Counted from the stretch's first letter, positions 1 through 10,929 are shown. The stretch: DNA of 64,000 nucleotides from Bidens hawaiensis (GCA_021521415.1 JAIQDT010010057.1:1-64000); one strand, 5' to 3'. The notes: a model not told the origin generated them from the letters alone. Made by a program: numbers and translations.

Positions 1-10
1 GATAGATTTT

Positions 11-897
11 CTAAATGTAGTTATTGACTCCACCTTCACATCTACGTCCGCCACCACCACCTCCAAAGCCTCCACCGGCTCCAAAACCTCCACCGGTACC
101 ACCACCTCCTCCAAAACCACCGCCACCACCACCGCCGCCTCCAAGACCTCCTCCACCACCAACGCCCCCACCAGCTCCAAACCCACCACCAGAACCACCA
201 CCTAAACCTCCACCACCACCTCCACCAAGTCCGCCACCACCGCCTCCACCAAGTCCACCTCCACCACCAAGTCCACCACCACTGCCTCCACCAAACCCAC
301 CACCGCTACCTCCACCAAGTCCGCCTCCTCCCCCAAGTCCACCACCGCCGCCTCCACCAAGTCCACCTCCACCGCCAAGCCCTCCACCTCCACCTCCACC
401 AAGTCCGCCTCCTCCACCTAGCCCACCACCACCACCGTATCCACCTCCAACACCTCCCCCTAGACCTTTATGGTGGTGACCTAGCCCACCACCACCACCA
501 TATCCACCTCCAACACCTCCTCCAAAACCTTTATGGTGACCTAGTCCACCACCACCACCATATCCACCTCCAACACCACCTCCCAAACCTTTATGGTGGC
601 CTATCCCACCTCCACCTCCCAGTCCCACCACCACCACCAATACCACCACCACCTCCTAAACCTCCACCACCACCAATGCCACCACCACCTCCATAACCTC
701 CACCACCACCACCTTTACCAAAATGTTTAAACCCCTTCTTTATATATTCCATGACCTAAACCTTTCCTAAACCCGAATTTCGGCTTCCCAAACAAATTCT
801 TCTCATCCTTCACCCCCTCAACCGAATCACCTAAAACCACCCCAACAAAAGCAAGCAAAACCACAAACAACACAAGCAAACCACGTACACTACCCAT
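11..897 (-). CDS. Glycine-rich secreted cell-wall-type protein, frame interrupted twice
   Basis: Reading leftward from the ATG at 897, the first 23 residues (MGSVRGLLVLFVVLLAFVGV then VLG) form a typical signal peptide. A charged stretch follows, then a very long Gly-rich region of GGGGG, GGGLGGG and GHHKG(L/F)GGGVGGGYGGGGG units, ending at a TAG near 11. This matches classical plant glycine-rich proteins, thought to act in the cell wall. The frame is not continuous. An extra A near 740 and an extra G near 622-628 each shift it by one, and the ATG frame alone stops after 56 codons. Removing those two bases would keep Gly-rich coding throughout. It is therefore a recent pseudogene or carries two sequencing errors in low-complexity DNA. 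No intron signals explain the shifts. Confidence 0.7.
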
Positions 898-944
898 TAC
901 TCAAAAACAATCAAGAACACTTATGAACCATGCATGCAAATAGC

Positions 945-963
945 ACATGTATATATACACACA
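945..963 (-). promoter_or_regulatory. TATA box of the glycine-rich protein gene
   Basis: On the minus strand GTGTATATATACATG lies about 50 bp upstream of the ATG at 897, a normal spacing for a short 5' leader. An RY-like CATGCATG word lies between it and the ATG. Confidence 0.5.
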
Positions 964-1211
964 AAAAGCTAACTCATAAGCACATGGTGGGTCAAAACTA
1001 AACACCACACAACTGTCATCTACAATCAATGCTGCCTTATTAGTCGCGTAACGAATTAAATTTAGCCAACTACCCTAATAGCAATATTTTTCACAGTTTC
1101 CACTAATTTCTTGAACCATAGAAACACATACCACCACAAAGATTTGCTTTCTATTAATGTGACAGTGTTGGTTGGCTTCCTTTTTCACCTTTCTATTAAT
1201 GGAGCGTACAT

Positions 1212-1315
1212 CATCTTCTTTAATAATTGATCACCTTTTATTAATCTTCATCTTTTTCGACAGTCGGCGTATAATTTGATGATCCTAGGGTGTGCATTAT
1301 TGCCTCGAGTATGAA
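1212..1315 (+). repeat. Left copy of a perfect 104-bp direct repeat flanking truncated Tat element 1
   Basis: The segment beginning CATCTTCTTTAATAATTG and ending CTCGAGTATGAA is identical, base for base by eye, to 10826-10929. Its last four bases (TGAA) are also the first four of the LTR, so the left junction has 4-bp microhomology. Confidence 0.9.
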
Positions 1316-2281
1316 GAAACACTAAGTGACCCGGGGCAGATTACGGATAATCTGGGGGTTAAGTAATGTTTCCCACGAGTATGAGGTCCAGCAGAGAAGG
1401 TTGTTCTTCAGGTGACCTACAAAACAGACACCGTAAGCTCGTCACTGAGAAGGGGGGGGGTTCCTCCTTGTGACCACCCTCCGGCGTGAGAATCAGACTA
1501 GATTGCTCTGAATATAAGTGTATATTAAGAGATTGCTAGATAAGATAATGAGATATCAGATGATGTCCTTACCATTCCAAGGTGTTGGAGTATTTATAGC
1601 CGAAGGTAGGTTTCCTAGAAGGTACAGCCGGCTGAATAGTATTCCTGTTCCACCAACAGTGGACTACGCACAGGCCATACTGGTTGGTGGATAGGCTACG
1701 GCCGACAGCCACAAGGTCGGCTGTACACTGTTCCTTTACTGCCAGCTACGCACTGTTCCACCAACTGTAGGCTGCGCACGTCCCATCGTAAGGGTTGGTG
1801 AGTAAGCAGCGGCTAATAGTGACAAACAGTACTAGAGGGTGCTCCTCCTCGTACTGTTGTCGGTGAGCTGTCACCCTGTGATTGGTTCATGGGCTGTTCT
1901 GGTCAAATCGTCTGTTCTGCCCATACCTTAGTAGGTATAGTACAAAAGATCTTCCAGAAGCATACGGACTGGCTCATTTAGGCGGGAGTATTACCGCCTT
2001 GCTCATTCCTTCATGTGACTACTGAAGTAGCTAGTGCCTTGTGCGTGTAGCCTTGCTGTTAGTGCGGGTAGCCTTCCCTGATGGCTTGTATCCGCAACTG
2101 CGGGAACAGGCGGGGTACTTCACCATTGGGAGGCTTTCCCTGCGGGTACAGCTGGCGTACTGCGCGTAAGGTTCTCTGAGCATGGTGGGTCCTGCGGGAG
2201 CAGTTGGTCATTGCGCAGACGTCCCTGTTCAAGGTGAGTCTTGCGGGTCCAACTGGGGCTCTGCTGGGACCTACCTCTTCA
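1312..2281 (-). repeat. 3' LTR of Tat element 1
   Basis: About 970 bp bounded by the inverted termini TGAAGA/TCTTCA, the same termini as the LTRs at 16226 and 27770. On the minus strand it begins TGAAGAGGTAGG, immediately after the polypurine tract ACTGGGGGGACT (2282-2293), which resembles that of element 2. A minus-strand TATA box, GCTATAAATA, lies at 1600-1591. The U3 part has many GCGGG-containing near-repeats. Confidence 0.8.
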
Positions 2282-3205
2282 AGTCCCCCCAGTCCAATGT
2301 TCTTCTCATGAATTATTAATAAGTGAGGTGAACTTTTGGACTTAGCAAGGGGGTTTTGAAAAGGGTTTAGTTTTTAGGTTTTCCGGTGGTCATTCTTCCA
2401 GCGGTTTTCTTGATGTCACGCAGAAATTCCCGACTTTTCTGCTTGATCTTAGGGTATGAAGCGGGTAGGTTTGTAACCTTCTCGCAAGTCAGGAGCGTTG
2501 AGTCCCACTTGTGTGGATTCTCCATGGGGTTTTGGTAGTTTTCAACATAGTGATCAATTATGCTAAATCCACCAATTCCATCTTGGAGTTTCAAACAATA
2601 TAGTTCTCGACGTTCCCGTCATGCGGGGATGTTATTCCCGTTTCCGCAAGCATGGCCCAGAAGATCCTTCTTGGTTTGAATTCCCTGCAGAGTGCTAAGT
2701 ATGTGAAGGGTTTTGCCTTGACACTGTACCCGCACTCGTCTTACGGTTACTTTATTTCCAAGGTATTCCTGGTGTCAATTCCCTGCGGGTGCTAAGTATG
2801 TGAAGGGTTTTGCCTTGACACTGTACCCGCACCCGTCTTATGGTTACTTGGTTGCCAAGGTAAGGGGTATTTTCCCGCCTACTTTTGAATCTTTTTTTGA
2901 ATTTTTTGAAATTCGAAGAGTTGGTGAAAGGATAAGAACAGTCCAAACCTCTGAAACGTCGTGCGACGGTTTCTTCTGACTGTGTCAGGACGTGCAGGAA
3001 GTTATGGTGACGTGACAGTACATGGTCATTCCAGACGCCTTTTCAGGCGCGTGGGCGCGATTTTTCGGGCGCGTGGCCGCGAAATTAATGGTACGCGTCC
3101 TTTCAACAGCTGTTGCCAGCTTGCTTTTTGCCACGTGTCATAGTTTCATTGCACCTTCGATTTCTCTCTCTTCCGCATTAATTTCATCGCATTAATTGCG
3201 ATTAG

Positions 3206-3213
3206 TATATAAA
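3206..3213 (+). promoter_or_regulatory. TATA box for the antisense gene of element 1
   Basis: TATATAAA followed by a GGGGGAGAGGG stretch lies 130 bp upstream of the ATG at 3337. This is separate from the LTR promoter and points the opposite way, so the antisense gene appears to have its own promoter. Confidence 0.6.
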
Positions 3214-3336
3214 GGGGGAGAGGGTTCTTTGCAATTCACACTTTCACTTCTCTCTTCATCTTTAACGATTTCCGGCGAATACTCACCTTTTCAGTCGAGC
3301 ATTCTCTTGAAATCGTTTTCTTCTTTCATCTGCAAG

Positions 3337-6300
3337 ATGTCTTCTCACGATGTCGAAGCTACAGCCGATGACAAGAGTACTGCTGGCGAGTGCCAGTGTG
3401 CTCTGCCTGTCGATCTGTATCAGTACGTCGTCAGGAAGTTCATGCTCGAGTCTCTCGAGCCTGAGTTTCCTGAACCCCATCAGACGGTGTACGATGCCCC
3501 CAGAGGCAAGATCGGGGTATATGCTGCATTCTTTGTTTATGGGAATCTTAGGTTTCCATTGACAACGTTTGTGTACCGTGTCCTGGAGAGGCACGGTGTG
3601 CACCTGACCGAGGTGCACCCGATGGCGATTGCCAAGATTCGGCACTTCGAGTGGGTGTGCCGGATTCTGGGCATTGAGCCCTATGTTGACCGCCTGATGA
3701 CCTTCTACTCTTGGAGGTGCATCCAGGGGTGGTATACCCTGATAACCCGAATCAAGGGTTTGAAGATTTGCGCAACCGAGCGCAGTCTTCGTTCGTGGAA
3801 GAGGGAGTTCTTCTACCTCTCTGCTCGCGCCATCCCCCTTGCCATGAAATTTAAAAATGGGCAAGCTCTCCCAAGCCTTCACGCCTCCAACCACCAGGAG
3901 GCGGAATGGTTCTCGAAGATATCCCGGGTCCAATCTCCGGTTTACCGGTTTGCGGAGTCCGGGATGGTGATGCTCGGGATGAGCCGGGTGTGGAAGGATG
4001 CGGATGCGCGAAAGATCCCGATCGTCCTCGAATACGGTTCGAACTCTGTTCCTTATGGTATGCTCTGTTTCTTTTTGTTGATTTAGAATCTCTTCTAACT
4101 TTTTTCCTGTTTATTTCAGAGGGGAACGACTTGCAGTCGCTCCTGCATCCGCGGGAGGCTGACAGTCCCGCTCGGATGGGTACTCGCGCTCTAGACGAGA
4201 ACGAGTTGCCCATCCTAGAACAAACGGCGGATCGGTTCGTGGAGGTCTACCCGCTAGGCCACGAGATCCTGAGCGCCAGGCGGCCAGGTAAGGCGCTATT
4301 CGACCCTCGACCCCTCAATGTTGAAACCTCTGCTGGAATTCCTCTAATCTTATGTTCTGATGAGGAATCCGCAGATGGTCCTCCGTTGGTGCGGAAGAAG
4401 AAGGCTGCCGGCGGAAAGGGGAAGGAGAAGGTGGCCTCCACTGCCGATCCGGTGCCTCGGTCTGACTCCGAGGCCGAGAGCGAAGAGGTGGCGGGGAACC
4501 CCGGTGGTGAGAAGACCACCGCTCCGGAGGCTGTGACGACTGTCACCTCCGGAGAGCCCCGGATGACGACGGTGAGCGGCGCAAAGAGGCCGGCTCCATC
4601 GGGTTCATCCCCGCCTGTCCGTACTTTCAGGCTCAAGAAAACCCGTGAGTACAAACTTCCTTTATCTTTAACTTCATAGTTTTTCCATCATTAATACTTA
4701 TCTTCTTTGTGCAGGCGTGGATGTTGACGCATTCCAGGGTGGAGCGCAGAGGAGTACCTCCCCGCCAATGACGGTAGGCTTGGTCAGCCTACCTGAGGCG
4801 ACGACCCAGGCGCCTGCGCCTGCTTCCGCTGGTTCAGTTGCTCACTCCTTTGAGCCGACTGTTCCAGCTGTGATGACGTCACCGCCGGCTGTAAGTGCTA
4901 TTTTTACAGCATCTTTCACTGAGCCGGCGGTTACTTTTGCTGCGGACTCTGCAACGGCGACCGCGGCGGACTTCACCATGCCTCCTCCGTCATCGGCATC
5001 GACGGCCGATCCTTCAGGTATGCATGGGGCTTCTCGCCAACCTTTGCCTCCTTCCCGTCTACCTGACCTCTTGGACGGATTTCCCTTGGGTTCAGTGACG
5101 GGTTTGGCGGCTATCGGCCTGTTATCGACCCTACAGGTGCGTAGGGTTCTCTTGGCCTATTATTATATATTATTATTATTATTATTATTTTTTTATATAT
5201 CATCTTTTCCTAACTGCTTTTTGTGTTTTGCAGTGTCGGATTCCAATGAAGTGTATGTTCCACGCTGGAACATCCGCCGAGGAACAACCCTTCGCACACC
5301 TGTGGAGTGCGTGGAGTGGGCTCGTCACGCTGCTCCCAGTGGTGCGTTGGGGGAAGCCATGGCTAGCTACCAGGAGGGTAGGCTAAGCAATGAGCTTCGG
5401 GTTCTCCTGGCCCGGATGCAGCCGCGCGTCGAGCTGCTTTGTCGTGAAAACGACAAGTTAAAAGCAGCTCGCCTTCAGGAAGTAGCTCAGGCGCGGGCTG
5501 TCCGGGAGGAGAATAGGAGGCTTTCCGCCGCGGCGGCGGAGAAGGAGAAGGCGTTCAAGGCCCTTGAAGTTGAGGTTCAGGCCCGTCTCGATGCTCGCTC
5601 CAAGGCTGCCCAAGCTGTTAATGAACAGCTTCGGCTGGCTAAGAAAACTGCTAGGAACGAAACTGAAAGGGCCACCAAGGCTGAAGCTGTTGCTGAGCCT
5701 CTACGCGTGGAGAATGAAGAGCTTAAAGCCAAATTAGAGGCTCTCCAGCAGGCTCATGATGCCTTGGCGATGGAGGACGCGAAGAAGCTCCAAGAGATCC
5801 TGGACCAGAGGGGCGTGCTTGACCACACTGAGCGGAAGCTAAAGGGCGTCGAAGAGGCTGCTGCAAAGGAAGTGTTGCTTGCCAACCTTAATAAAAGTGA
5901 AGCCGAACGCACCTGTACCCAAGCTCAAGCCGCCCTCCAAGAAGCTCTGGTTGCCAAGGAATGGCTTCTTCGAGAAGCGTTGACTCAGGTAAGCTTTTCA
6001 TGTCTTTACGCTTTTCTTTGTAAATAGAAAAGGTTCTGATACTTGTATTTTTTTTTTGTAGGTTGTGCATCGGGTCTTCTCAGAGACGTCTTATGACGAT
6101 GCTATGAGCGCAGCCCTCAACGCTTCTCATGAGGATGGGGAAAAGGCCGGCTTCCTGCTTGGTCTAGGGTTCGTTGAGAAAGGCATCCCGCCTTCCAACT
6201 TCCCTTTGTATGATGTGGATACTGAAGCTGTTTATGACCAAGCAGTGAACCAGTATGCCGCCTTCCCGCATCCGGTGGTGGAGAATGTGAACGAAGTCGC

Positions 6301-6397
6301 TGCTGCTGATGATGGGCTAGCTATCCTTAAATCTTTCCTTGAACCACCACGCTCTACTGATGGAGCGGGTCCAAGTGGAAGTGGTCCTGAAGCTTAA
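3337..6397 (+). CDS. Antisense-strand gene (aORF) of Tat element 1; 'Transposase (putative) gypsy type' family, five exons
   Basis: Proposed exons are 3337-4057, 4120-4644, 4715-5140 (or ending 5017), 5234-5988 and 6062-6397. Every intron starts GT and ends AG, and all phases join in frame, giving 879 or 920 residues depending on the exon 3 donor. The N-terminal 240 residues carry the conserved region of the plant family annotated as gypsy-type putative transposase (landmarks FFVYGNLRFPLT, VHPMAIAKIRHFEW, FFYL). A low-complexity acidic/Pro/Ala linker, a VYVPRWN motif, a 200-residue coiled coil rich in Ala/Glu/Lys and an acidic tail follow. The 23.6-27.1 kb gene has the same order of parts. 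It converges on pol. Its biochemical function is unknown and the transposase label is probably historical. Confidence 0.75.
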
Positions 6398-6474
6398 TTC
6401 TGAAGATCCCTTTCCACCATTAGCGTAGATTTTTGCTTTTGTATAGCTATCTTTGTAATATTTGAATTTGATGG

Positions 6475-6480
6475 AATAAA
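6475..6480 (+). terminator. Polyadenylation signal AATAAA of the antisense gene
   Basis: AATAAA lies 78 bp past the stop codon at 6397, preceded by a T-rich, TTTGTA-containing region typical of plant 3' ends. Confidence 0.5.
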
Positions 6481-6547
6481 GATTGTGTTAGTTCTTTGCC
6501 TTGTTTATTTTACGCATGTTTTGATCTAACTTAGCAATTTCTTTAGT

Positions 6548-6870
6548 ACTTAGATAAGTTAACTTTTTAACGTGGCAAATTATAAGTTTGTTTCGCTTCC
6601 TCTTTCATGATTGTGCGGGTATGACCGTCACTTACACTTAGTAGGATGGCTTAACTTTACTTATATCTGACCTGCGTGGAAGTTTTCCTCATCTTTCCCT
6701 TTGAAATTTTCTAAGTGTTCAGAATAAGTTAACCTTTGAACGTGGTAGATGATAGGTTGAAGTTTTGCTTCCTTGTTCGTGATTGTGCGGGTAAGACCGT
6801 CACTTGCACTTACAAGGATGGCTAAACTTTACTTACATCTGACCTGCGTGTAGGTTTTCCTTAAAACTTG
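6548..6870. repeat. Two tandem ~170-bp repeats between antisense gene and pol of element 1
   Basis: Both units carry AAGTTAAC, GAACGTGG or AACGTGG, GATTGTGCGGGTA.GACCGTCACTT, AAGGATGGCT or TAGGATGGCT, and TCTGACCTGCGTG in the same order, starting near 6548 and 6718. A degenerate third trace (TTATGCGGGTTTTGCCG) follows. 3'-region tandem arrays of this kind are known in Tat elements and can seed satellite DNA. Confidence 0.7.
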
Positions 6871-7073
6871 AAATTTTTACCGTTGTGTTTATGCGGGTTT
6901 TGCCGCCTTCCACACGTAACGACTTACTTCTTCCCCGATTTATGCGGTGAATACCGGCACATCAGTGTGGAAAGTTCATAAGTATAAAGGTAAGGCTATT
7001 AACACATTGTGAAAGGAGAATCATTTCCATTAGAAGTGGCTCTAGGCCTTTTCTTTACAAGTTTGGAATTGAT

Positions 7074-8927
7074 CTACATATAACATTTGCGTAATTGAGC
7101 TCCATTCCATGTTCTTGGGATGGGAGTGCCATCGAGCCTTTCGAGCCGGTATGCGCCCTTTCCCAGAACTTCTTTGATAAGGTATGGCCCTTCCCAGACC
7201 GGGGCCAGCTTTCCTGGGCGTTCTTGGTTCGAAGCCTCGTTGGTACGCAGTATGTAGTCTCCTACATTGAAGTTGCAGAGTTTTACCCGCGTGTTGTAGT
7301 ACTTTTGCATTTGTCGCTTGTAGTTCTCTTCACGCACTGCGGCTAAGTCTCTGCGTTCCTCGGTGAGCATAAGATCTAACCGTCTTTCCGCATCATTGTC
7401 TTCTGGCTGAATCAAGACCCTTGGTGAAGGTAAACCAATTTCGACCGGGACCATAGCTTCAGTGCCATAAGTGAGGCTGAACGGGGTTTCTCCCGTACTG
7501 GCCTTTTTCAGCGTTCTGTTTGCCCAAAGGACGTGCGGAAGCTCGTCCACCCAGCCGGATTTGTGTTCCAAGAGTCTTTTCTTTATGCCTTCAACGATGC
7601 TCTTATTTGCTCTTTCCACCTCACCATTACCTTGCGGGTGTGCCACTGAGGTAAAGGTGTGGGTGATTTGAAGTTCTTTCAGCCACTGTTGTAGCTTCTT
7701 GTCAGCAAAGTTGGTGCCGTTATCGCTCACCAAATTCTGTGGAAGTCCAAAACGACAAATAATAAATTCCCAAATAAATTTTTTGATATGTTTCGCGGTT
7801 GTTTGGGCTAAGGGTTTTGCTTCTATCCACTTGGTGAAGTAGTCGATGGCTACCACTAGGAACTGAACATTTCCTGCTGCTGTAGGAAATGGGCCTGTCA
7901 CATCGATGGCCCACTTCTGAAATGGCCATGAAGAGGTGACTGGAACAAGTTCATTCTTCGGGCGGTGCGTGTTGGGTGCGTAAAGCTGGCAAGACCTGCA
8001 TTTTCTGATGTATGCCAGCGCATCCGTATGCATCCCCGGCCAAAAGTATCCCGCGTTGTTTAGCTTAGCTACAACAGCGCGGGGACCTGCGTGTACTCCA
8101 CAGATGCCTTCGTGTACTTCCCGTAGGAGGTAGTCAGCATCTTGGTTGTCCACGCATCTTAAGAGTGGGCCAAGAAAGTTACGCCTGTAAAAGATGTCAT
8201 CGATGAGTTGATAATTCAGTGCTTTACAGCGTAGTTTTCTTGCCTGTGTTTTTGACTCTGGTAGTGTACCTGCCGCAAGGTATTTTATTATTGGTGTCAT
8301 CCATGTTTCTGTGCCGGTTTGGATGACACAAATTTCCTTGTGCGGGACCGAAGGTGTCTCGAGGAGTTCAATGCGGATATCCTTTCCTAAGTGGGTGAAG
8401 GCTAATGATGCAAGCTTGCTTAACGCATCCGCAAATTTGTTTTCACTTCGCTTGACGTGTATGACTTTGCAGTCGTTGAAATCGCGCATAAGGGATTTTG
8501 CTTGTGCGAGGTACAGGGCCATTGTGTCGTTCACGGCCGTGTACGTCCCGTTGATTTGATTGGCTACTAACATGGAATCCACCTGGGCTTCCAAGTTTTT
8601 CACTCCCATCTTACGCGCAATTCTCAGCCCAGCCAAGAATGCCTCATACTCGGCTTCGTTATTCGTACTTGGAAAGTCCAGTCGAATAGCGTAAGTGTAT
8701 TCTTGGCCTGCTGGGTTGGTTAGTTTCAGCCCTGCGCCTGAACCCTCGTTACTTGCTGCTCCATCAGTGTAGAGTCGCCAGACATCATTGATGTCTTGTG
8801 CTGGAGAGGGTTGAGCCTCTTCCTGGCACTCTTTTTCCCGCGATGCAGGCACTTCTGCAATAAAGTCGGCCAAAACCTGGCCTTTTATGGCTGGTCTTGG
8901 CTTATACTTTATCGCGTACTCCCCCAA
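7074..8927 (-). CDS. Pol fragment of element 1: second RNase H and integrase
   Basis: This 617-codon frame is the C-terminal half of pol. It opens in the tether (KYKPRPAIKGQVLADFIAEV) after the first RNase H. The archaeal-type RNase H follows (YTDGAASNEGSG, NNEAEYEAF, VDSMLV, KFADALSKL), with all four acidic residues. The integrase has an HHCC zinc site (HEGICGVHAG, CRSCQ) and the D-D-E core (WAIDVTGPF, VSDNGTNFADKK, PQGNGEVERANKS). It ends in the Tat-type tail TWNGAQLRKCYM. It has no natural start here, because it is separated from the upstream half only by a small frameshift near 9055. Confidence 0.85.
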   Translation of the reverse strand: MGEYAIKYKPRPAIKGQVLADFIAEVPASREKECQEEAQPSPAQDINDVWRLYTDGAASNEGSGAGLKLTNPAGQEYTYAIRLDFPSTNNEAEYEAFLAGLRIARKMGVKNLEAQVDSMLVANQINGTYTAVNDTMALYLAQAKSLMRDFNDCKVIHVKRSENKFADALSKLASLAFTHLGKDIRIELLETPSVPHKEICVIQTGTETWMTPIIKYLAAGTLPESKTQARKLRCKALNYQLIDDIFYRRNFLGPLLRCVDNQDADYLLREVHEGICGVHAGPRAVVAKLNNAGYFWPGMHTDALAYIRKCRSCQLYAPNTHRPKNELVPVTSSWPFQKWAIDVTGPFPTAAGNVQFLVVAIDYFTKWIEAKPLAQTTAKHIKKFIWEFIICRFGLPQNLVSDNGTNFADKKLQQWLKELQITHTFTSVAHPQGNGEVERANKSIVEGIKKRLLEHKSGWVDELPHVLWANRTLKKASTGETPFSLTYGTEAMVPVEIGLPSPRVLIQPEDNDAERRLDLMLTEERRDLAAVREENYKRQMQKYYNTRVKLCNFNVGDYILRTNEASNQERPGKLAPVWEGPYLIKEVLGKGAYRLERLDGTPIPRTWNGAQLRKCYM

Positions 8928-8928
8928 C

Positions 8929-10825
8929 TCAATTGCCCATTTGGCTAGGCGTCCCGATAACTCGGGTTTGCCTAGAACGTTTGCAAGTTTGAAGTTGGAG
9001 AGAATGGTGATTGGGTGACCCTGGAAATATCGTCTTAACCTGCGTGAAGCGTGTATAAGTTAAGACTAATTTTTCGAGGGTAGAGTACCGGGTTTCTACG
9101 TCTGTTAGGATACGACTGACATAATAGATTGGCATCTGGATGCCTTTTCGCTCTACTAGCAGGACTGCCCCGGTTGCTCTATCTGTTGCGGAAAGGTATA
9201 GGATTAACTCCTCTCCCGCTTTTGGTGCTGTGAGCGTTGGGAGTTCGATCAAGCGTGACCGAATCTCCTGAAAAGCTGCTTCCGCTTCTGGTGTCCAGCG
9301 GAAGTGCGTTTTCTTTAAACAGTTTCTCAACGTTGACACGAAGGGAAACGACTTATCCGCGTGGTTTGCCAAAAAGCGATTAAGTGCCACTAGTCGTCCA
9401 TTCAGTGTCTGAGCCTGTTTGATGGTAGTAGGTGATTCCATTTTGATAATGGCTTCGACCTTTTCAGGGTTCGCTCTGAAGCCATCTTTAGTGACGATGA
9501 CCCCCAAGAACTTCCCTTCTTCCATTCCAAAGGCACACTTGCTCGGGTTGAGCTTCATGTTTATCTTCCTGAGCATGTTGAAAGTTTCTTCGATGTCTTT
9601 CAACATCGCTTCTGGGTCAGGGCTTTTGATGACCAAGTCATCCATGTAGACTTCCAAGTTCCTCCCAATTTGGGCATGAAACTGGTTGTCCATCAGGCGT
9701 TGGTATGTGGACCCGGCATTCTTAAGTCCGAATGGCATCATTTGATAACAAAATGTGCCATCGGGCGTCCGAAAAGCGGTTTTGTCCTGATCATCAACGG
9801 CCATGTGGATTTGATGGTACCCCTTATACGCGTCCATGAACCATTTAAGGCGGAACGGTGCCAACGAATCCACCTTAAGATCAATTTCGGGTAACGGATA
9901 ACAATCTTTGGGGCATGCTTTGTTCAAGTCCTTGAAATCTATGCACATGCGCCATTGTTTGTTATTCTTCGGTACCATAACGGGATTTGCAACCCAAGTT
10001 TGATATCTACTAACGCGTACGATGCCTGCGTCAAGGAGTTCCTTGACTTGGGTTCTACACGCGTTAGTTTGTTCTGGCCCCATTACTCTGCGCTTTTGTA
10101 CGATTGGCGTAACAGCCGGATCGCATTTGAGCTTATGCTCTGCCTTACTTCGGGGTACACCAGTCATGTCAGCTGGTGTCCACGCGAAGATGTCAGCGTT
10201 TTTCTGTAATAAGCGCTTGAGTAAGGTGCGTGTGGGATCAACAACTGTTGGGCCAATGGAAACGGCCTGGTCAGGGTACTTGCCGTTGAAGGCCCATCTT
10301 TCTGGCTCGGTGATGGTTGGTTTAGCCATCTTTGGTTTGGGTTTAGATGAGACAGATGCGATGCATACCTGGGGAATGCCGGTGATCATCGCTACACCCT
10401 CAGCTGTTGGCCATCCCATCATGCCGTGGACTGAGGATACCACGGCGTTGAATCTTGCCATCCCGTCTCTTCCGAAGAGAATGTCGTATGTGTGGTGTGG
10501 CTTTCTCATTACGACAAAATCCACGTCTTCTGTGCGTGAGTGATTCCCGTCCGTAAGAGTGACGGGGAAAGATAGGATGCCCAGGGGGGTGTTTGTGCTG
10601 CCATCGAACCCTTCCATCGAGGCGCAGATCGTTTCCAGGCGCTCTTTGTCTTCGTCATCTAGCTTGTCGAAGAACTGCCTGTACATCACCGTTGACGAGG
10701 CGCCGTTGTCAGCAAGAGTGCGAGAAGTGATGTAGTGCCCCAGCTGGCTTTTGATGACGATAGGGCCTTCTTTGCTGGGTCCTCCTGGCACTTGCGGGAA
10801 GCGCACCTCAGCTTCCTTCCACGCA
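8929..10825 (-). CDS. Pol fragment of element 1: protease and reverse transcriptase, gag missing
   Basis: The frame is open from the breakpoint at 10825 and its first ATG is at 10806. It holds an aspartic-protease region whose active site reads ADNGAS instead of DTGS, then a full RT (IDFKDLNKACPKD, LPEIDLKVDSLAPF, MPFGLKNAGSTYQRLMD, VYMDDLVIKS). The first RNase H follows, with YLSATDRATGAVLL where the usual catalytic Asp is Ser. The reading departs from the family after LVLT near 9060, where a 1-2 nt indel moves it out of frame. The bases beyond encode the expected family sequence in the next frame. Confidence 0.85.
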
Positions 10826-10929
10826 CATCTTCTTTAATAATTGATCACCTTTTATTAATCTTCATCTTTTTCGACAGTCGGCGTATAATTTGATGATCCT
10901 AGGGTGTGCATTATTGCCTCGAGTATGAA
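10826..10929 (+). repeat. Right copy of the 104-bp direct repeat
   Basis: Identical to 1212-1315. It abuts the open reading frame of the element's protease region directly, with no 5' LTR, primer binding site or gag between. It is far longer than the 4-6 bp target duplication made by a retroelement integrase. Confidence 0.9.

Larger units (their letters stand above)
1312..10825 (-). mobile_element. Tat-lineage Ty3/gypsy retrotransposon 1, 5'-truncated (no 5' LTR, no gag)
   Basis: In element order (right to left) this contains protease-RT, RNase H and integrase, a tandem-repeat spacer, a gene on the opposite strand, a polypurine tract and a 3' LTR. The archaeal-type second RNase H and the antisense ORF between pol and the 3' LTR are hallmarks of the Tat lineage (Retand/Ogre relatives). 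The element stops exactly at the gag/protease border, and pol has a frameshift near 9055, so it cannot be autonomous. No second LTR is present, so its age cannot be estimated from LTR divergence. Confidence 0.85.

Noticed and set aside
24..479. Proline-rich open frame on the plus strand
   Set aside because: It is the antisense shadow of the glycine-rich codons (GGN read backwards gives CCN); no signal peptide or promoter.
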